From Clostridia bacterium (GTDB lineage Bacteria; Bacillota_A; Clostridia; Christensenellales; Aristaeellaceae): 33,472 bases of DNA. The position numbers were made by a program, and so were the translations under genes. The notes beneath the pieces are model-generated. The model saw only the letters and a program-made list of their open reading frames with translations. It searched no databases and was not told where the DNA came from. Positions 30,146 to 33,472 of this stretch are shown here, piece after piece. The DNA is taken from positions 1-33,472 of the forward strand of contig JAFQEB010000090.1 of assembly GCA_017399225.1 (NCBI GenBank), written 5' to 3'. Numbering within the stretch: the stretch's first letter is position 1; each line of letters starts with the position of its first letter.

Positions 30146-31463
30146 TTCCATTTTCCGACTTATAAAACATGATGGAAAGAATAGCTGCTACTGTCCATCC
30201 AATTGGCCATGCAAACCAAATACCAACAGTCCCTAAAGCCGTTTCAGAGAGTACGATGGCTAACCCCACTCTCAAAATCAAATCAGTAAATGTAGTAATC
30301 ATAAACTTATTCATCATATTTGAACCACGCAAGATACCATCAGCAACTAACTTTGCAGAAATTACAAAGTAGAACGGAGAAAGGATTCTCAAAAAGGTAA
30401 TGCCGGTCTGAAGTGCAAGTGAGGAGGAATCTTCCATGAAAAGAGAAAGCAGCCATTTTCCTGCAAAGAAATATGCAAAGAACAGCGGAATGCTCAGGAG
30501 CCAAACAAGTTTAATTCCAGCACGGAAACCTTCTTTGACTCGTGCTAATTTATCCGCACCTATGTTTTGGGCGGAATAATTGGAAATTCCGTTACCCAGC
30601 GTTGTAAACGAAGTGATAACGAGATTGTTGAGTTTTACAGACGCTGAATATCCTGCAATAACTCCTGCACCAAATCCATTGATTATGCCTTGAATGATGA
30701 TGTTACCTATCGAGATAAAGCTTTGCTGCAAAACACTCGGCACAGCAACACTCAAAAATTTCTTTAGTATCGGAACAGAGAAACCGCTGATTCTTACGTC
30801 TGTGTGAATTTTTCTCAGTCTCAGGAACACTACGGAAACGGCAAGCAAACAACTAATGCCTTGACATAAGAATGTAGCCCATGCGACACCGGCAACCCCC
30901 ATATTAAACGCAGTTACGAATAAAATGTCAACTGCTACATTGGCTGTTGATGAAGCAGCCAAGAAGAAAAAGGGTGTTTTAGAATCACCTAAAGCTGAGA
31001 AAACACCTGTCGCAATGTTATAAAAGAATACGAATGGAAGCCCCCAGATGTAAATATCCAGGTAGAGTTTGGAGTCTGCAAACAGTTCTTCCGGTGTTCG
31101 TATCAGGTGAAGCAGAGTGTCACAGAAGCCAATTCCCAAACACATTAAGACAGTACACACGACTGCACTAGTAATCATTGCAGTATATACCGCCGTTATC
31201 ATTTCTCCATAATTTTTGGCTCCAAAAAATTGTGATACGATTACCGAACACCCGATGTTACACCCAAATGCGAATGCTATAAAAACAAGGGTAATCTCAT
31301 AGCTGTTACCAACAGAAGCAAGTGCATTTTCACCGATAAATTTCCCTGCAACAAAACTGTCTGCAAGATTATAGAGCTGTTGAAAGATAACACTGCCAAA
31401 AAGGGGAATGCAAAATTTCCACAGTACGGTTTCAGGCTTTCCAACTGTTAAGTCTTTAGTCAT
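30126..31463 (-). CDS. MATE-family efflux transporter
   Basis: 445 residues, the usual length, with twelve hydrophobic segments. The opening LTVGKPETVLWKFCIPLFGSVIFQQLYNLADSFVAGKFIG is typical of clostridial MATE pumps of the NorM/DinF type, which export cationic drugs or toxins by Na+ or H+ antiport. The last residues (ENGISHYHE) are encoded across the junction with the truncated relaxase, so the extreme C-terminus may be altered. ATG 31463 has AAGGGAG nine bases upstream and overlaps the small membrane protein gene by eight bases. AT-rich compared with the chromosome. A LysR gene stands divergently upstream, the likely regulator. Confidence 0.92.
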   Translation of the reverse strand: MTKDLTVGKPETVLWKFCIPLFGSVIFQQLYNLADSFVAGKFIGENALASVGNSYEITLVFIAFAFGCNIGCSVIVSQFFGAKNYGEMITAVYTAMITSAVVCTVLMCLGIGFCDTLLHLIRTPEELFADSKLYLDIYIWGLPFVFFYNIATGVFSALGDSKTPFFFLAASSTANVAVDILFVTAFNMGVAGVAWATFLCQGISCLLAVSVVFLRLRKIHTDVRISGFSVPILKKFLSVAVPSVLQQSFISIGNIIIQGIINGFGAGVIAGYSASVKLNNLVITSFTTLGNGISNYSAQNIGADKLARVKEGFRAGIKLVWLLSIPLFFAYFFAGKWLLSLFMEDSSSLALQTGITFLRILSPFYFVISAKLVADGILRGSNMMNKFMITTFTDLILRVGLAIVLSETALGTVGIWFAWPIGWTVAAILSIMFYKSENGISHYHE

Positions 31464-31737
31464 AGTTGCCCACTCCCTTGTCTCGCTCAGAAATTTTTGA
31501 CGGCCACGAAAATAGGAATGCTATGTATATAAGATAGGCTCCAATACAGTAAAGCATTGCTGACCATTGATTTTCAGAGTAGCACTTGCCGATTATACCA
31601 ATAACAGAACTTACTCCGATTGTAAATAGTGTGAATCTCTCACACCCGTCTGCACAGGTTTTTCTACGGATATGTTGTATCAACCTTGCTCCCACTGCAC
31701 AACAAAACAAGCCAATGATGAGATTTTCAAATAGCAT
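31456..31737 (-). CDS. small membrane protein
   Basis: 93 residues with two or three hydrophobic stretches (LIIGLFCCAVGARLIQHI, FTLFTIGVSSVIGIIGKCY, MLYCIGAYLIYIAFLFSW). No known family recognised. AAGGAGG lies six bases before the ATG. Overlaps the MATE gene by eight bases, so it is coupled and may assist or belong to the efflux function, an inference from position. Confidence 0.7.
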   Translation of the reverse strand: MLFENLIIGLFCCAVGARLIQHIRRKTCADGCERFTLFTIGVSSVIGIIGKCYSENQWSAMLYCIGAYLIYIAFLFSWPSKISERDKGVGNYD

Positions 31738-31789
31738 CTTCTTCCTCCTTCACTAACACACCTTTCACTTGATTTTTTGCCTCTTAACG

Positions 31790-31869
31790 ATTATAATTGA
31801 CTCGTAGTCATGTGAAAAATGTATGTTTTGAATATTAACCATGTCAATAAGATATACATGGAGGGATAT
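31790..31869. promoter_or_regulatory. divergent control region of MATE operon and LysR gene
   Basis: Minus strand: TATAAT (31790-31795) with TTTTCA 17 bases upstream drives the MATE operon. Plus strand: TTGACT (31797-31802) with a poor -10 TGTATG (31820-31825) serves the regulator. Dyads TGACT/AGTCA (31798-31810) and CCATGT/ACATGG (just before the LysR gene) are candidate LysR binding sites. Confidence 0.5.
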
Positions 31870-32769
31870 ATGAACATCAGTTATGACCATTATCGTGTCT
31901 TTTACTATGTAGCAAAATGCCGCAGCATAACACAAGCATCCACCCTTTTGCTAAATAATCAGCCCAATGTAACGAGGACGATTAAGACTCTTGAAAAAGA
32001 GCTGGATTGTGTATTGTTTGTTCGTTCAAGGCAAGGGGTGCAGCTTACACCCGAGGGTGAAAAGTTATTTGAACATATTCGGATCGCTTTTGAACATATC
32101 GAAGCCGGGGAAGAAGAAATTGCGTTGAAGAAAACAATGCAACGGGGAATTATCACGATCGGAGCAAGTGAATTGGCACTCCATTGTCTGTTGCTTCCGA
32201 TTTTGAAAGAATATCGACAACTATATCCGGGTGTTCGGATTCGTGTTTCCAACCATTCTACACCCCAAGCGTTAGAGGCTCTTAAGAATGGTCTCGTAGA
32301 TGTTGCTGTCGTAACAACCCCATTGGACCTCTCTGATTTCTTGAAAAGTACACCAATCAAAAACATTCAGGAGGTTGCAATCTGTGGCGCAGCATTTTCT
32401 GCCCTTGCGGATAAGAAACTTACTCTTTCAGAGCTTGCAGAGTATCCACTGATTTGTTTGGGAGAAGCAACAAAGACATACGATTTTTATTTGGATTTCT
32501 TCAAAGACAATGGGGTGGCATTTTTGCCAAGTGTTGAAGCTGCAACGGCAGATCAGATTATGCCTTTGGTAATGCATGATCTCGGCATTGGTTTTGTTCC
32601 TATGAAGTTTTTGGAAAATGTAAAAGACGCCAACTCCGTCCACATTTTGCATCTTGAAGAAATGATCCCAACAAGAAGTATTTGCCTTGTCAAACGTACA
32701 GGAACCTCCTTAAGTATCGCCGCTAAAAAATTAGAGGAAATGATTCTGGATGCAAAATCAATAAAATAA
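31870..32769 (+). CDS. LysR-family transcriptional regulator
   Basis: 299 residues, typical. Winged helix-turn-helix at 1-60 (YYVAKCRSITQASTLLLNNQPNVTRTIKTLEKELDCVLFVRS), then the effector-binding domain with two Rossmann-like lobes (GIITIGASELALHCLLLPIL, DVAVVTTPLDL, MHDLGIGFVPMKFLE). Probably controls the divergent MATE operon in response to a small molecule. ATG 31870 is preferred since GGAGGG lies four bases upstream and the domain begins there; the frame is open from 31819. AT-rich. Confidence 0.9.
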   Translation: MNISYDHYRVFYYVAKCRSITQASTLLLNNQPNVTRTIKTLEKELDCVLFVRSRQGVQLTPEGEKLFEHIRIAFEHIEAGEEEIALKKTMQRGIITIGASELALHCLLLPILKEYRQLYPGVRIRVSNHSTPQALEALKNGLVDVAVVTTPLDLSDFLKSTPIKNIQEVAICGAAFSALADKKLTLSELAEYPLICLGEATKTYDFYLDFFKDNGVAFLPSVEAATADQIMPLVMHDLGIGFVPMKFLENVKDANSVHILHLEEMIPTRSICLVKRTGTSLSIAAKKLEEMILDAKSIK

Positions 32770-32800
32770 AAAAGCGCCTGATGCATCAGACGCTTGTTTT
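32768..32800. terminator. bidirectional terminator after the LysR gene
   Basis: AAGCGCCTGAT and ATCAGACGCTT arms (one mismatch) flanked by A6 on the left and TTGTTTT on the right, so it can work on both strands. The first 13 bases AAAAAAGCGCCTG also occur at 22698-22710. Confidence 0.7.
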
Positions 32801-32811
32801 GTATAAAGGAA

Positions 32812-32839
32812 CACCCCGTCGGTTTAACCCGCCGGGGTG
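32812..32839 (-). terminator. hairpin downstream of the Hsp20 gene
   Basis: CACCCCGTCGG (32812-32822) with CCGCCGGGGTG (32829-32839), one mismatch, then TTCCTTT on the minus strand. Confidence 0.6.
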
Positions 32840-32846
32840 CTGGATG

Positions 32847-33308
32847 TTAGCCCTCAATCAGAATGGTCTTCCTTTCGGGGACTCTCGGCGCATCCTTCTT
32901 CGGGACGATGATATGCAGGACACCACTTTCATACGAAGCCTTGATGTCCTCCTCTGTCATGTGCTCGCCCACAAAGAAGCTGCGCTGCATCACGCCCGAA
33001 TAGCGCTCCTGACGGAGCATCTTGCCCTTCTTGTTCTCGTTGGTCTTCTCCAAAGATTTCTCCGTGGAGATGGTCAGATAACCGTTGTTCAGTTCCAGAT
33101 GAATGTCGTCCTTCTTGAAGCCCGGCAGATCAACGTCCACCTCATAGCCTTCATCCGTTTCCTTCACATCCGTCTTCATCATGTGCTGTGCGTGCTTGCC
33201 GTACAGCGCACGGTCAACGTTGCCGAATCCGCGGAAGAAATTCCGGTCGAAGTCATCGAAAACGTCCATCAGGTTCTCACCGAAAACAGTAGGAAGATAG
33301 TTGCTCAT
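32847..33308 (-). CDS. Hsp20 small heat-shock protein
   Basis: 153 residues. The alpha-crystallin domain spans about 47-145 (MKTDVKETDEGYEVDVDLPGFKKDDI, LTISTEKS, YSGVMQRSFFVGEHM, ASYESGVLHIIVPKK) with the GVLHIIVP strand and the I-x-I-like ILIEG tail used for oligomerisation. It holds unfolding proteins for ATP-dependent chaperones in the cytoplasm. ATG 33308 has GGAGG eight bases upstream. Upstream are a strong promoter with repeated AGTCAAA heptads that fit a CtsR operator, and a leader of more than 100 bases. Confidence 0.92.
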   Translation of the reverse strand: MSNYLPTVFGENLMDVFDDFDRNFFRGFGNVDRALYGKHAQHMMKTDVKETDEGYEVDVDLPGFKKDDIHLELNNGYLTISTEKSLEKTNENKKGKMLRQERYSGVMQRSFFVGEHMTEEDIKASYESGVLHIIVPKKDAPRVPERKTILIEG

Positions 33309-33323
33309 AATGCAAACCTCCAT

Positions 33324-33425
33324 TCATTTTGGCCTTGCACCGCTGGTACTTTTGCCAGTCATGTAGGGTCGCATATTGGCCTTTCGCAGGTCGTGCGTGA
33401 TGTGGTCATTAGCCACCTCGTTCAT
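33324..33425 (-). CDS. possible 33-residue upstream peptide before Hsp20
   Basis: An open frame starts MNEVANDHITHDLRK and stops 15 bases before the Hsp20 ATG, right at its ribosome binding site. The start lies within a perfect hairpin (TCGTTCA against TGAACGA) and has no good Shine-Dalgarno. Could be a translated leader that modulates Hsp20, or chance. Confidence 0.3.
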   Translation of the reverse strand: MNEVANDHITHDLRKANMRPYMTGKSTSGARPK

Positions 33426-33442
33426 CCCTGAACGATGACTTT

Positions 33443-33471
33443 ATTATAGTCAAAAGTCAAAGAAAGTCAAT
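33443..33471 (-). promoter_or_regulatory. Hsp20 promoter with CtsR-like heptad repeats
   Basis: Minus strand TTGACT (33465-33470), 16 bases, TATAAT (33443-33448). On the plus strand AGTCAAA occurs at 33448-33454 and 33455-33461, and AGTCAAT at 33465-33471; the last two are separated by exactly three bases, the arrangement of the CtsR operator (GGTCAAA-NNN-GGTCAAA). Confidence 0.6.
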
Positions 33472-33472
33472 A

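Noticed and set aside
1..33472. tRNA, rRNA or CRISPR array
   Set aside because: No cloverleaf with TTCGA-type arm plus acceptor, no rRNA signature and no regularly spaced repeats were seen by eye in the gaps between genes.

Overview
The window looks like chromosome of a GC-rich Firmicute of the class Clostridia, probably a gut-type Eubacteriales or Christensenellales relative. The reasons are strong AGGAGG-type ribosome binding sites before most genes, short AT-rich intrinsic terminators, a CXXC protein ending like the CD1871A family, TlpA/polyferredoxin genes, and a serine-recombinase / sigma / TnpV / MobA-MobL element of the kind common in gut Clostridia. No rRNA, tRNA or CRISPR array was seen. 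The genus cannot be fixed from the sequence alone.

Layout. 1-140: edge of an IS30-like insertion sequence. 232-5992: a B12-binding radical SAM gene (minus) and a divergent plus-strand operon (membrane protein, RsuA-type pseudouridine synthase, methyltransferase, MalY/PatB aminotransferase, NUDIX hydrolase). 6006-7466: a small, AT-richer island (TIGR04076-like protein and a GNAT with a long structured leader) flanked by two almost identical 32-base terminator repeats. 7470-13573: a minus-strand run of housekeeping-like and redox genes containing three unusual fusions: GpsA with a degenerate nucleotidyltransferase-like tail, inorganic pyrophosphatase with GNAT, and a membrane polyferredoxin with a TlpA thioredoxin domain.

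13691-19792 is the most striking part: a self-contained plus-strand operon with its own promoter and terminator. It encodes two divergent Hsp70-fold ATPases, a long coiled-coil protein whose C-terminus looks like the GrpE beta domain, and a zinc-ribbon protein with RCC1-like propeller repeats. No J-domain protein is present. It reads as a dedicated, non-canonical Hsp70 machine with its own exchange factor and an adaptor or sensor; its job is unknown. 19791-22595 (minus) holds an AAA/ABC-type ATPase, an unknown protein and a TIM-barrel sugar isomerase.

22700-30145 is an integrated and decayed mobilizable element: serine recombinase, sigma factor, XRE regulator, a small protein and TnpV form one minus-strand operon; then a palindrome-rich gap, a two-gene module of toxin-antitoxin-like layout behind an inverted-repeat operator, three small mobilization-associated genes, an oriT-like structured region and a MobA/MobL relaxase cut off just before its histidine motif. 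A low-GC segment with a MATE efflux pump, a small membrane protein and a divergent LysR regulator (30126-32769) sits directly at the cut. The window ends with an Hsp20 gene behind a promoter carrying CtsR-like heptad repeats.
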